From NCBI GenBank assembly GCA_932294295.1, contig OW028573.1, forward strand, positions 14,962,155 through 15,026,154: a stretch of DNA of 64,000 nucleotides, given 5' to 3'. A program made the translations under genes and the position numbers. Source of the DNA: Alitta virens. Its lineage: Eukaryota; Annelida; Polychaeta; Phyllodocida; Nereididae. The notes below the pieces were generated by a model. It saw nothing but the letters and a program-made list of their open reading frames with translations. It did not search any database and had not been told where the DNA came from. Below are positions 41,933 to 54,569 of this stretch, piece by piece; position 1 is the stretch's first letter; each line of letters begins with the position of its first letter.

Positions 41933-42737
41933 TTAAATGTTAGCTAAATGTTGGAATATATCAGACTTAGATATATTTATACAGTGTCCAGTTACACTTT
42001 GAGGAACACCAACCTCTATCATAACTGGTGTCATTTCAAACGGTGTAGCGGTGTAGGATGCTGACTGACCATGTAGTAAATGACTAACTAGTTCTGGCAA
42101 GGAATCGAAATATAGTATAACAGCCACTTATTCAGGTGACTGATTTCAATCCATGTGCATCACATGCATGTGAATCAAATAAAACAAAACCATTGTGATT
42201 TCTTACAAGAGCGATTGTAGCTTCATTCATTGTGAAAAGCAATGAACTTGAAATGGAAAATGCTACTTGTAGTGAATCAAACAATGATTGCCCAACTTGA
42301 ACAGCCATAGTGTGTTCAGAGGTGGAGAGGTCATGTACAACACTGGGTAATTGGGTATGCATGTACTCTACGTTGATGGCTTTGTCTTGACCAATAGGTC
42401 ATCATTGGGTACAGAATGTCCATTTGCAATGTAAATCAATTGGGGGTGTAAAATGTGCCTTCATGTATTCTATATGATATGTCACTAACACGCCAGTGAG
42501 CAATATTGTAAACGGTAGCCATCAGCAACACCATGAAGGCAACTGCAGTACATTGTGTACCTGCATATTCGCCAAATATACCACTGCCATGGCCCAATAA
42601 AACCCATTTCACCATGGTATAGAAGTTAAATATATCATTAGAAATTTAGAATACCAGTTTTGCTGTCGTCTCCTTTGTGGAGTTGGAAGGTGTTGCCATA
42701 CTTCAAGATATTTGTCAATTCGGCCAGTAGCTGCCAT
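41933..42737 (-). pseudogene. Broken cysteine-peptidase-like gene (C76/OTU-like deubiquitinase fold)
   Basis: On the minus strand, several adjacent frames read as one degraded protein. First comes MAATGRIDKYLEVWQHLP (from 42737). Then, in another frame, comes WVLLGHGSGIFGEYAGTQCT followed by AVAFMVLLMATV and W..SDISYRIHEGTFY, ending at a stop near 42,428. After a frame change come LPSVV and SLFDSLQVAFSISSSLLFTM, then GFVLFDSHACDAHGL and a stop; the last piece, YFDSLPELVSHLL, is shifted again. The order GxxAGTQC (Cys) then FDSHA.D (Asp-His) fits the catalytic core of the papain-like proteases found in transposon proteins and large-DNA-virus tegument proteins. At least three frame breaks make it a relic. 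The assignment is by motif only. Confidence 0.55.
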
Positions 42738-43020
42738 AGAAATTGAAGATGTTAATAGCATTCTTAAGTCAGTAAATATTTAATAATGTAATTAGTAATG
42801 AAAATTGAGCCAAGGATTCTGGGAGGTTTCAGTCTTTTGGGATGGAATCGCAGCATGTTAGGGGAGATGCATTGGGAGACAGAATTACCAAAGAAGCAAT
42901 GCCTTGGTATAAATAATACAATTGTTTTGTGAAAAACAGTTCAACAACAAGAGCCTACAATCTGCAAACATAGATTCAGTGTTTTAACTAAAATCAAGTT
43001 TTTCTCATAGAGTAAATTAG

Positions 43021-43190
43021 GTGGGGGCCTAGCTCAGTGGTAGCGCGCTGGGCTTCCAACCACTGGGTCCCGGGTTCGTTCAATTCCCGGTCAAGCTTAT
43101 GTTGGTTGGCTGTTTCATCCTTCGTCTCATTGCCCATGGTCCCTGCCTGTCCTAATTAGCCCAGGTGCAGAAATACAGGACGTAAAGCCC
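43021..43190 (+). mobile_element. tRNA-Gly-derived SINE, copy 2
   Basis: Same head and body as copy 1. A four-base ttcg duplication inside the B box (gggttcgttcaattccc) probably inactivates its Pol III promoter. It ends at cgtaaagccc without the CCA tail. Confidence 0.88.
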
Positions 43191-43540
43191 TTCAACATCA
43201 TTAGGGCACATTCACATCATGAAATTACATGGCTTTCCTTTATTTTAGCTGATATTTTAAAGCCTTGCCCTTTGTTGATATGGCCAGAACCTGCAACAGA
43301 AACTTGATGTGTTAATAATATTCATTGTACTTTAAAAGTCACAAGTTAGGGAAATGACAATTTAGCAGCTCTAGATGTAAATGCGATTTTTGAAATGTGA
43401 GAAACATTGCAATAACATGTGCCCACAATATACTTTTTTGGCAACTTTGCCTCACAGCACAGCTCAATAACTAATAGCACAAATATTCAATGACATAACT
43501 AAATTTAAGTTTAAGAGACAACAGTATTTCTTATAGGGTG

Positions 43541-43600
43541 GCCATTTCAGTCAGTGGCCATTTATTTTGTGGCCATTCAGGAACTGTGGCCGTTCATGAC
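43541..43600. repeat. Short degenerate tandem repeat (gtggccattca)
   Basis: Four units of gtggcc(a/g)tt(t/c)a with variable spacers. The flanking 43,200-44,460 holds no recognised gene. Confidence 0.6.
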
Positions 43601-44468
43601 TGTGGGCCCGCACAAGAAACCCTCGCATGTCAACCCATATGCTTGAAAAATGCCCAATTTACTACATGTTGAATAAGAGTCATGCCTAGCAAATAGTTTT
43701 AGTATTTTTCACAAGCCCACCATCAACGCTATCAAGGAATAAGCTGGAATAGAATGTTGAGTAAATACACGTTTGACAGATGCGCAGCCAAGGAGGCGAC
43801 AAAGTTCTTATAATCGATAACTGTCTTAGTCTGAACATGTCTGAGCCGAAGCTATCAGCATGAAAAACGTTTCAGGGATGACCTAAAAGGTGGGACAGGC
43901 CTGCGGGACAACCTTGTCGGGAATTTTGAAAAGGCTGAATATTGTGGCTTATTTTGTTTGTTATGAAACAATGTTCAAAATGCACATGTCCGTTGCTTTG
44001 TGGGAAAATGTCCCAATGTTCGGCTAGTTGTGGTTTAGCATTGGTCCGCATGTTTTGCATAAACGGTCCGCGTTTTTACTGATGCTGGACTACCCACGAT
44101 TCCCTAAAGTCATCGCAAACGGCTCAGTCCCACCACAGTGACCAAAAAAGCTGAGGCCAAAGAAATTACTACACTTGAACAACATGAACCACTGAAGCAT
44201 GGTATTAGGTCAAGGTAGGCCAAGGCAAGAGAGCATTAGTGAAACAACTGTAGTATTTTATTGTACTCTGCTGTTAATGTTTGCTATCCTGGAATTGTAA
44301 AATGTACCAGTTTTAAAGTGATAGATAAGCCCAAAACGGCTGGGTAACATCAATTATGCTGTGATCCAGGGGAGAATGGGGCACCATGAGCTGTTTTTTT
44401 ACTTTTTCCACCTTGGAGCATGAAGCGGCAGTCATAGTTACTTTAAACATTGTACTATAGGTTGGCGG

Positions 44469-44657
44469 GTGGGGGCCTAGCTCAGTGGTAGCGCTCTGGG
44501 CTTCCAACCGCTGGGTCCCGGGTTCGATTCCCGGTCAAGCCTAAGTTGGTTGGCTGTTTCATCCTTCATCTCATTGCCATGGTCCCTGCCTGTCCTAATT
44601 AGCCCAACTGGTGCAGAAATAAAAGATGTAAAGCCCTAATCACCCACCCCACCCACT
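44469..44657 (+). mobile_element. tRNA-Gly-derived SINE, copy 3
   Basis: The head is the best preserved in the window (gggttcgattcccgg B box), the body is complete, and it ends in a (CACC)n tail. Confidence 0.88.
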
Positions 44658-45586
44658 ATAGTTTGGCATCCCTGGGTATCTTATGTAAAATGTTGACTTG
44701 GGGGCACCTTGAGCCAACCTTATAAACACCTGGAATTTGCTAAAAGAGGCTTTAGTTTGCTTGAAGTAGTGGCACAAACACAAATTGCCAAATTGCAATT
44801 ACCTGGGAACCATATATTCAGGGAATATATGTGAAAAATAATATAATTTATCTTAAGGTGCATGTTTCTTTACAGTTATATTGAGAAATACTGATAAAAG
44901 TCCAAACATAAAACTACATAAATGCAGGGCCCCACCTCAAGGATTGTATAGTCTTTGACTGTCCAGGGCAAGTGAAGAATGCCTTGGGTAAAATAACATA
45001 TTTGAATGATATAAAATACACTGTTTCTATTTTTGCATGCCGAAATGTACAAACATGCTTTTCTATGTTAATATATTTTGTAACACAGTTATAGGATGAA
45101 TGCTTTTATTCTGTACTTGATATTTAGAGGTACTTCTGAAAAAAGGAAACAAAGGAAAAAAGTTATGCACAAATAAATAGATTGAGCATGAATGTGATTA
45201 ATTATAGAGAAAAGGTCAATCATAACATTTACATAGCTACAAGGATTTACATAGCTACATAGATTTTGTATGTAAACACTCACAACAATGTGAAGCATCC
45301 TAAACAGTGCACAATGCCATGGACATTAAGTTCTGATGACAATGCTTGATCTCATGTAGATTGACTATTTGTGACATTAGAGCTCTGAGCCTCTGACTGC
45401 TTCACTCTCTTAACTTGAATTGCCCACAATTACAGAAATTCATTTTATCAAGAATATTGCTATTTCCTGTTTGACACAGCTTCAATGAGGTATGGCATTT
45501 TAGTTGGCTGATAGAATTGACAGATTCGTAACCAACGATGATAAACAACTTGAGCCACTTTAATGAATGTTTGTTGATTGCTATAC

Positions 45587-46860
45587 AAGAAACAGGGATA
45601 AACAAAATTGAGTTTGCTTGGCAAACTTAAAATATTTGAATTAAGGCTTATTGTGTAACTAAAGGGTAATAATTTGAGTTTCCAAGGTAAGTAAAGTGTC
45701 ACAGGTAAGTGATAATTGGAGGAAAATCAAATGAAAACTCAACTTATCTGCCATGAGGTCAATCTTTGGCATATATTGCCTAGTTCAAACTGACAAATCG
45801 ATGGCTGGATTCTACAAGTAATGAAGATATCAGATAAATAAAAATCTTGCCTGGTTTTATTACTCTGTAGTAGTGAAAAGTGTAAATTCTGAATTTACAC
45901 AATGTCCTGACAGGAAACTAGAAAAATAATTAGTGACCTAATTCTTTACCACTAGGGGAACAAAATCATTGCCATTTACAAGGTTTATGACAAACCAACT
46001 GGCCTGCAGTGCCAATGGATCAAGGTGCCCCACATCTCAAGGTGCCCCACTGTCTCCTACTTGTGATATATACCTAATACAAAAATATACTATATGGAAA
46101 TGAAATGCTCAATACTTAAATAAAATACTCAAATACTCATCTACATTTGCAATGCCATCCTGATTTTTGGCAGCATTCCTGACCTTCTGTGATGTCATCT
46201 TATATTTTCAAAATTGTTCTCCTAAAATCTAATATTCTCAAAAGATCTGTCTTTCCTTTTCATGTTCTTTGCTTGACTTGATATCTGCTCCTATATAACT
46301 ATTTTTTAACCATCCTGTCCTCTTAGCAATCCTGATGTGAATGACCCTTCGGTGGTTAACATGTCGTTAATCTCAAGCTACTACATCATAGAAGTAGATG
46401 GACAACATGATAAATATTGATTAATTTTAGTTTTATGTACATTCATGATTCCCTGAAGTAATTACCAACTTAGTAATTACTTTAGAAATCATCCAATGTA
46501 CTTGGTCCGAATAAAAGGTATTCTTTCATTCGGGACTTCACTTACACCTGTACCACCTGACATATGGAGTGTGTTCTGTGAAAAAGTGCTGATTAATTTT
46601 AATGCACCAGCTGTTGATGAAACAATATATGGACGAATGCAAAGATCAATATATATCATACAGTCAATTTATGAAATGACTTATTGCTTACCTAGACTCA
46701 TGGCTCTGTGGCTTAGTTGGCAAAGCGCCTGTCTAGTAAACAGGAGATCCTGGGTTCAAATCCCAGCAGGGCCTTTTGGTACTGAAAACTTTTAAAAGGC
46801 TTTATGCCTCAATGCTTATTTGTATTGGTAATTTGTTATTGAGTCGCCCTTTCAAAAACT
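45587..46860. repeat. AKR-upstream duplicated block, copy 3
   Basis: Matches 37,391-38,000 and then 39,082-39,960 without the inserted transposon, and ends after the third tRNA-Thr. A short detached fragment of the same block (gtgaccccttgttggttaacatgtcgttaatct) lies at 48,124-48,157. Confidence 0.8.
46702..46774 (+). tRNA. tRNA-Thr(AGT), copy 3
   Basis: Identical to copy 2 over all 73 nt. It is followed by a minimal TTTT terminator. The flanks have diverged more than the tRNA body, which suggests selection on the gene. Confidence 0.9.
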
Positions 46861-46984
46861 TGTATGGAATCAGTATGAACTATACTACAATTCAGTTTTA
46901 TTTGACGAAAATCAGACTAATATTAGTAGAGCAGCAGCCTTTTAAAATATATAGAACCCCCCCTCCACTGCTGCATGTACAAAG

Positions 46985-47375
46985 TATCATTCGACGAGTG
47001 ACTCGCTGGGTTCTATGGGTGACTCGCCGACTTTCCCGTCATTATATTTTAAAATTAGACCAGGTGACGTACATTTCGAGTTAAACTCATAGAAGCCATC
47101 GAGTTACTCGTAGAACCTGTCGAGTAACCCCTGGAAGCCGTCGGGTCTCTCGTGGAATACGTCTACTAATTGGCCGTAACCTGTTGAGTCACCCGTAGAA
47201 CCCTCGAGTCACCAGTAGAACCCCTTGAGTCACCCGTAGAACCCCTCGAGTCATCCGTAGAACCCTTTTTGCCGCCAGAATCCGTCGCCAACCTGGCGAA
47301 AAAAGCTGTTGCATAACCATTATGTAATACTACGGGTTCACTACGGCAAAACCGGCTATGTGAGACCTAGGCTTT
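46985..47375. repeat. Degenerate 21-bp tandem repeats ending in a Harbinger-like terminus
   Basis: Units of the type cgagtcacccgtagaaccc repeat through 47,060-47,265. Next comes ccggctatgtgagacctagg at 47,348-47,367, which resembles the right TIR of the 7-11 kb Harbinger element (ccggctatgtgtgaaacccc). No matching left end was found. Possibly one end of a related MITE. Confidence 0.5.
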
Positions 47376-47953
47376 AGATAGGCTTGTCCTCCATTCACAG
47401 TGTATGATATTCACTCATATGAATTGTGAAAACAGTTTACCTTGTTCAGAATCACTTTTCATAGCTTCAACTAATGTATAATGAGTAAACAAAACCCTCA
47501 TGGTTCATGGTGGTTGTATCCAATGCAATGGAATTTGGCTCTGCCTGGCTGTGTGGTCACGTGACTCCAGCGAGAGTACAGCCAAGTTTCAAATTATTTT
47601 GGTGTACACCAAAATCACTATGGCCAGTTTTAAGACTAAAATACTCATTAACAAATGGATGGACACATAGCAAAGTGGTTTCTCACATCCTTCACTATCA
47701 TTCAGGGTTAAATTTAAAGAAACTCTCAGTTTGACTTAGATGTGAGACTTCCTCATATCACTTTAACACTAACCTTTAGTCGTCCTTGGGGTCGTGCCCT
47801 GAAAGCAATAGCATGGTATAGTCTAACCGACTTCAAAAAATAAATTATTACACCTATTATTATAAAAAATAAATGAAAAAAAACAAAAACAAAACAGCAG
47901 TAACCATCAAGTGGGTTAGTCTACTTGAAGCAACAGCAAATAGCGGCACTTAC

Positions 47954-48109
47954 CTCGCAATAGAGTAAGCTTTTCTCCAGGAACAAGACGGTTCCTCCTG
48001 GTAGTGCCATACTGTTGACAAGACCACAGGGTCTGTGAATCTTTCCTGCATAAAAGACGTTGCCATCCTGAGGTGCGCTGAAGTTAAGAGAAGCAACTTC
48101 CAGTCCAGT
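47954..48109 (-). CDS. Internal exon of an unrecognised gene (second of two found)
   Basis: A 52-codon frame in phase 0 on both sides, bounded by ttgtcagag| and |GTAAGT. It contains LEVASLNFSAPQDGNVFYAG, KIHRPCGLV and GGTVLFLEKSLLYCE. Joined to the exon at 54310-54495 it keeps the frame. I do not recognise the protein, and no downstream exon was found before 46.9 kb. Confidence 0.45.
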
Positions 48110-48454
48110 CTCTGACAAGCTCCTGGTGACCCCTTGTTGGTTAACATGTCGTTAATCTATACTTTCTGATGTTGAAATGGCTACCTGCTTCATCATATTC
48201 TTAACTAATCAGTTGTGTGACAAAATACCTGGTCCAGAAGCAGCGCCCTAAGCACAGGACTGAAGAGGAGAATGAAGGATTTGGTTGATCTTAAACCAGT
48301 TAACAAATCGTCAAACATAACTAACTGGCTGACAAACCAACTATTCTGTCAAATGTTACCACTCTAACATATATATTGTATAGTCGTTATGCACAGTTAA
48401 ATATATGCTTAAATACTTGAATATTTCTTCAAGAAATAACATTTTCAGACGTGT

Positions 48455-48634
48455 ATGGGAATTACAAGAATATGTGAATGTAAATTTTCTTTGTGCATAA
48501 TAAACTGTACAATCTCCAATGTTTATACTGATGTTAAGACTTAGATGCTGATGATGTTTGGGCACCAAGACAATAAGCTCAGACTTGTCATCATTTAATT
48601 TTAACAGGTTGCGCTCCATCTTGACCGACAACAC
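48455..48634 (-). mobile_element. LINE reverse-transcriptase fragment
   Basis: The minus-strand frame reads MERNLLKLNDDKSELIVLVP then KHHQHL...ISINIGDCTV. The NLLKLNDDK(T/S)E motif is typical of the RT domain of non-LTR retrotransposons (jockey/CR1/L2-like). It is truncated on both sides. Confidence 0.75.
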
Positions 48635-48639
48635 ACACT

Positions 48640-51600
48640 GGTTTTTTTTATGGGGGACTGATTTTTACTTTGATGGCTGCAGTCTGTGCAGACTCTCTTT
48701 TGCGCCCAACCACCTCAAAGTCGTTTGCCTCTGCACAAGCGCGAGATTGGCACTTTGCTCAAATCTTCAATAATCAAGGGTCACGGCCTACGACCTCTGA
48801 TGATTTTTATGGATTATATATTTTTTGCGGATTATATATTTGTTGCATTGTTACTGTATGTGTAAGACACAGCACAGCCTGAAAACACTGCCAGTATTTC
48901 GTTAGGTAAGTATTGACTGTCATTAGCATTGAGCTTGGTCATCCTTAACTTAGAGACCTAGACGATTTTAACTTTTCTGTCACGAGTAGTCTGGTGGCTG
49001 TTGTACAATAATAAATATAAGCCCCTGGTTGAAATACTTAAAACTGCAATGCCAAGGACCCCTGGTGAAATTCTATATAAACGTCGAATGGCAGCCTCTT
49101 CTGCAATTCACAGTTAGTTATTAGAATTGTGAATACGTGGACACTCTTGTCCTGCTTAGAGACCCATGGGTCATCAACAGGGCACATGTAATAGTACTTT
49201 TAGTTGATAATTTTCCTGTTTAAATGACAAAATAATTATCATCTTGATTAATTGTCTGATTTGTAAACGTCTGAAATTTTAGTTCTAATTATTTTGACCT
49301 GAAAACCTAATAATATTAGTATAGCTCTGCAGTAGGTCTTAGGTTTGATTCCTGGCTATTGTGAAAGGCCCTACCCAAAGGAGTAACTATAACATTCACA
49401 GAAAATGAATGACGATTAAACAAAATACAAAAATACAAACTAAACACATAGTAGTGACTAAGCCTTATTATCTCATCATTACCTCTGCCCTAGCCACTGG
49501 TCAGGTTAGCTGACTCGATCAGCTTCGATCAGACCAGTCGCACTAAAGAAAACAAAATAGAAAGTCTACCTATCATTGTTGCACCTGGACCAAGTTTCTG
49601 AACCATTTTTCATACCAAGTTAATAAACACTAAATTGAAAGTGAAAGTTGGTATGGCTATGCATTGCTATTACATGGCATTTTCTCAACTGTCGCCAAAA
49701 TGTTTAATAAGGCATTTTAAGAAAAACAAATGTTGGGAAAAAGTTATTATTAAATGCAATTGTCTCGTACTTTGATAATAACTCCTTGCCTTTGACTTTT
49801 AACTTGTTATATATTTACGTGTCTTCATATTTCCTCCTTTAAAAGAATTAATTCACTCATGTCTGCCCAGGTACACTGTAGTAAATTACATGTTTTTAAA
49901 TAGGCCCTACTTTATTTAACACTTCAGATTTTTGTGGTTTTTATCTGTGCTGCCTTATGTACATTTCAAATGGTTAAAGAGTATATTTATATATAAAATG
50001 TTTTTTGAGATTTATCATTTACAAAGACAACTACCATGGTTTTGTGATGGAACAGTGATCTTGAAGTCACTGGAGTGTGACGGGCTTTTCAAGTGACATG
50101 CCCCACATCACTCCGATCCATTGGGGTACATCATTCACCCTCTGTCCGCTTATAGCTGTATAGGTAAGTACGACGTTTATTGCTATTTTTTTTTACTAAT
50201 GTTGTGGTACAATGCTGCATCTAGGTATTTGATTTGCAATCTTCTCGATTTAAAAGTAGGTCACTTACTTGAATGGTAAAATGACAACTCCCATGGCCAT
50301 TATGACATTTTATACTAAGAAATTTAAGTCATTATAATGACTATGACTACCATTGTAATAATGGTCAATCAACTTGATCTTGAATATCTATGTCACCGGC
50401 TATGTCTATGTCTACGGGTAATTCATTGATACATAGGAAACGCTGACAGAGGCAGGTATTCTATACGCATTGAAATTGTGTCTTAAAAACGCATATACAG
50501 CTAGTTTTACTGACGTTCCAGTCAAAACGACCCATAAGAAATATACAACATCGGACAGTTGCCAGACATACAGAATTACGTATATTTCTGCGTTTTGTTG
50601 ATTGTTTAGTTTCAATACAAATGTCCACCTATATTCAACATACCTGTGATTTGTCGAAAAAGAATTTTGAGTTACACAGGCTGGTGTTAACGCCCTATTT
50701 GTTTTTTAAGTTATATATATATTATTTTATTAGTCCTTTTTACTTTTATTATCTTACTCAGAGTGACAAGGAGATGTTTTATTTTCCAGTGGTAGTTTAT
50801 GCCATCTACCATAAACTATGCTTTAATATTCTAATGACTTGAATCACATTCGACTCAAATTACTGATACATGTCCTAGTATGTTGACGATATTAAAGTAG
50901 GACAAAGTTGAGATGCCAAGTAACAAAAAAAGAATGAGTTAAATTTAGTCATTTTCGTTTTTGCGCTTGGCCTATTTCTTATTCTGAGCAACGTGTTTAT
51001 ATGAGGAGTGCATTAATCTAATGGGGTTTGTTGTACAGTGGTCTCTGCCACTTTAATTCTTTTCAATAAACGCCTATTTGTTTACCCCAAATAATTAATG
51101 ATCTGGAGCCAAGATGGATGATTAGACTCACCTTTATAGAAAGACCAAACATAATTGCAATCCAATAATAGTTATGCATGATTACAGTCCTATTAAAGTG
51201 GAGAGAAAGGTTAGAAATAAATCGTATTACTGTAAATTCTGTTCTTATTTCGTGACCAGAATTTAAGGATAATTGTTGCAGAGCTCCAGGTGAATTTGTC
51301 AGAAACTTCGGTTAGTTTTATTACTAAATTCTGTCCTTTGTTTGAATGAAACAAATCACGTCTACAGGCATTAATTTTGTGTCAGGTTTTTAAAAAATTG
51401 ATCTGTAGAAATTAAGGAAATACGTGTATCTTTATCATGACGAACACATTGCGCCTCTAGACAGTCTGTCAGTATTTTATCATGCCCGCCCTTTTTCTTC
51501 TCATTCGTCACTTCTGGCGAATTTGAAATTTCCACCCGTGGTGTTTTGAAACTCATGGACATGGTCTTATGATTATGTTTTACTAAACCTGTTGTTGTAC

Positions 51601-53580
51601 ATATTGCTACTTTAAATAAGGTTTATGATTATACGAAGGATGCCAGTTCCTTAATACTCTGCAATACACAGATTTCAGTAAGTAAATTATTACAGATTAA
51701 TAAATGTATTTGATGGTGTTGATGTTTTATAACTAGTAGCTGTTTATTGAAGTTGTCAATAAATAAGTAAACAAATGACCACAACTGACCCGAGGTGACC
51801 TTGAAAGTAATGTCTCTACCTTTTATGCAAAGCCTTGTTCTTTTAAGTGTCTCAAGTCTCGTGATGTGTATTATCTATCGTGAAAGAATGCAATTATATC
51901 ACTTTTGACACACCCTTGTTTGTTTTTTCACATGTTACGTTCCTGTGGAGACTTTTTTTTTTTATACATGTTTTAGTTATATATTCATATTTCATATTCT
52001 GTAGTAAATTGTACTTGCTGTTGTAGGTTTCTTTGATTAATCATCAGTTTAGTTTATCTTGATGCATCGATTCTATTTTTTTTATTATTGAACTTTGAAT
52101 GGAAGCCATCATTCACAGCCAAGAGTCTTTGAAAGGAAATCAAAAGAAATTGGACCCATGAACATGCCAGGTGAACTGTCCTGAAGTTTTTGGGATCTTG
52201 ATTGATAGATTTCAATGCACTACACTTTGGAGCCAACAAATGCCTGGACTTCAAACTTGAAAGGCACCTAGGTTCATTGAAGCCAATTATTCGCTTGAAT
52301 GTCACATCGAATTTCATTACCTAACATGTAACTACACAAAGCATGCTTGAAAATATGCCATACATATACTATAAGTAGTACTATACATATGCTATAATTA
52401 ATATATATACCATGCTTTAAGCACTGTCTGCATCACTTACCAGTGAAGCATGTTTGAAAATAACATATATCTGACGTATTTATAATTTTCTAAGCCCATT
52501 ATCCAATCTTGTTGACTTACAGACTCAATTAACAACCAACTTCATATGCATACAAGCCAAATAAGGAACATATAGTTGAGACTTAAGAGACTGAATATTG
52601 CATGCACTACACAAACTATAGGTATAGTAATAGTAGCATCCATTTGGAGACACCAACACAGATGCAGGTAAAAACGTTAAATCCTGTTGTCAGTCTATTG
52701 TAATTTAGGTATAAATTAGACCACAGAAATGCACATTAATTCCTGCACCTTGTAGGCCTACTGATGGTTATTGAACTGGCATTCATAATTTCTTATTATT
52801 ATTATGTCCTGGCTACGGCAGCTGCCAGCTACTGTGATTCTTGTAATCAATAGATACATTTATTTATAGACTGATTATATTGCTTCTGGTGCTGGATGCA
52901 CAAGAAACAGGTGAGAATTGATACATTTCAGAGGCAAGTAACCTTTTTCAATTGTTTTGTCGTGGTTTTCCATTTTGCTAAGTTATAAATGAATCAGTTG
53001 TACTGCACTTATTAAATTTAGTACGTATAGTTATCATACGGTTATCATACAGTGTTATCTGTACTGTTGTGCTATGTCTATTCATTAAGTTATTTTTATC
53101 GACTTTATCTATTGCATTTGAAGCACATTTTGGCCACCTCTCTTGCAAGGCTACCTCTCTTGGGGGTTTTACATTTTGGACTTTGTTATAAAATAACCCC
53201 GTTAATGATAAAACCACCCTGTTATTGAGGACATATGTGCATAGGAACATGCATGGCCTTATAAGTGAGATTGAACTGAACACTGATGTACCACTGTGAT
53301 GTACCAACATGACATAAATACATACAATGGATGCTTTGCATTGGATGTAAACAAACTATACGATACGCTCAATTGACACATTTTACCTGGAGGTTATAAC
53401 GAGGCTGGCTAAACATGAATTAATGTAATGTGACGTCATCAATATATTGCTTGGAGATAACGGTACTACAAATTACTGTTCTCATTTGTACCTCATTTTT
53501 TATCAATAATAATCAATTCTGAGTATTTTCTAGAGCAAAACATGCAATTTTTTAAAGGCAAAGGCCAGATTTTTTAGATA
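48640..53580. other. Gene-poor 5-kb region
   Basis: Scanned on both strands. Only short ORFs lacking splice support or recognisable motifs were seen, including minus-strand frames at 51,371-51,562 and 52,054-52,317. Presumably a large intron of the unknown minus-strand gene whose exons flank it. Confidence 0.45.
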
Positions 53581-53584
53581 GAGT

Positions 53585-53672
53585 GGAGACAATACAATTG
53601 AAATTTGAAACTCAATACAATACAATAATACAATACGATACAACACAATACAACACAATACAAAGTAGTACA
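53585..53672. repeat. (AATAC)n-type microsatellite
   Basis: Degenerate runs of caata / caaca (acaatacaataatacaatacgatacaacacaa...). Confidence 0.85.
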
Positions 53673-53930
53673 ACATTTGTGTCCACAACAGACCATGTTA
53701 AAAACTGGTGACAAATCGACTTTAACAAAAGTAAGCTGGGAGCTTAAACCAAATTCCATTTCAGATACCAAACCCTTCACAGCACCAGATTTGTAAGATA
53801 CCACCGATAAGGACATCTCAAATTTTGTCTTTGTTTTTGTTTCTCTGAGTTTGTGGTGTAAACAGTTTGTTCTCAAGTAGCCCAATAACTGCCCATTGTT
53901 AGATACGGAGTCTGGAGTGTAATATGCTAT

Positions 53931-54110
53931 GACAGACAGACAACTAGACAACTAGACAATTAGACAGACAGACAGACAGCTAGACAGCTAGACAGACAGA
54001 CAGACAGACAGAAAGTATTTATTTGACCATAAACTTACAATTTACATAAACAAAAATAATCAAGGAAAACTGGTTGTATTATGGTCACAGGAGACATTCA
54101 CTAAGGCCAA
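53931..54110 (-). mobile_element. LINE 3' tail with (GACA)n microsatellite
   Basis: On the minus strand, ..ttatggtcaaataaatactt is followed by (TCTG)n, at 53,931-54,012 on the plus strand. This is the usual end of a truncated LINE with a simple-repeat tail. The same design recurs at 62,047. Confidence 0.5.
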
Positions 54111-54309
54111 AAGCCTTGGTATGGAAGGAATCCAATTAATATTATAATTTCAGCTCATGATTGAATTTTCTACCTTTCGTGCACACAACTAAACCATTAC
54201 TGTAAACCTCTTTGACCTCTTATCAGCACTGAAAGAATGGTACAAAACAGATGAACATGATTTGGATCTAATTTCAAGTGAAGAATAAACTTGTCAATAA
54301 ACAACTTAC

Positions 54310-54495
54310 CTTTTGTACTCCACCATGATAAATTTCTGCTGTTCTTGGAGGGATATATAACCTACGAAACCCAGATGGCCCAGCATCGTTTCCATATATT
54401 CCACTGTCTTTAAAACATTGTATAAACATCGCCGACATCGCACCGACGTTGAAACGATTTGGAATGCTATCTGGAAAATGTTCATTATCTCCCAC
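54310..54495 (-). CDS. Internal exon of an unrecognised gene (first of two found)
   Basis: A 62-codon, phase-0 exon between cacttag| and |GTAAGT. The sequence includes FPDSIPNRFNVGAMSAMFIQ, CFKDSGIYG and GFRRLYIPPRTAEIYHGGVQ. Codon composition and splice sites look genuine. The family is not recognised. A partial inverted copy of its beginning lies about 110 bp upstream (54,570-54,640). Confidence 0.5.
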
Positions 54496-54569
54496 CTAAG
54501 TGCAACTGTACTTTTCTTGTGTAATAAAAATCAAACAACCGAACATTTAGTATGACAATGGAACGCGGA

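Noticed and set aside
51371..51562. 63-codon minus-strand ORF (KTPRVEISNSPEVTNEKKKG)
   Set aside because: Plausible composition, but no splice sites in phase with the neighbouring exons and no recognisable motif.
53574..53951. 125-codon minus-strand ORF ending in Cys/Leu/Tyr repeats
   Set aside because: The end is a translated AATAC microsatellite. The front (YYTPDSVSNNGQLLGYLRTN) looks exon-like with an acceptor, but its phase does not match the exon at 54,310, so it was not called.
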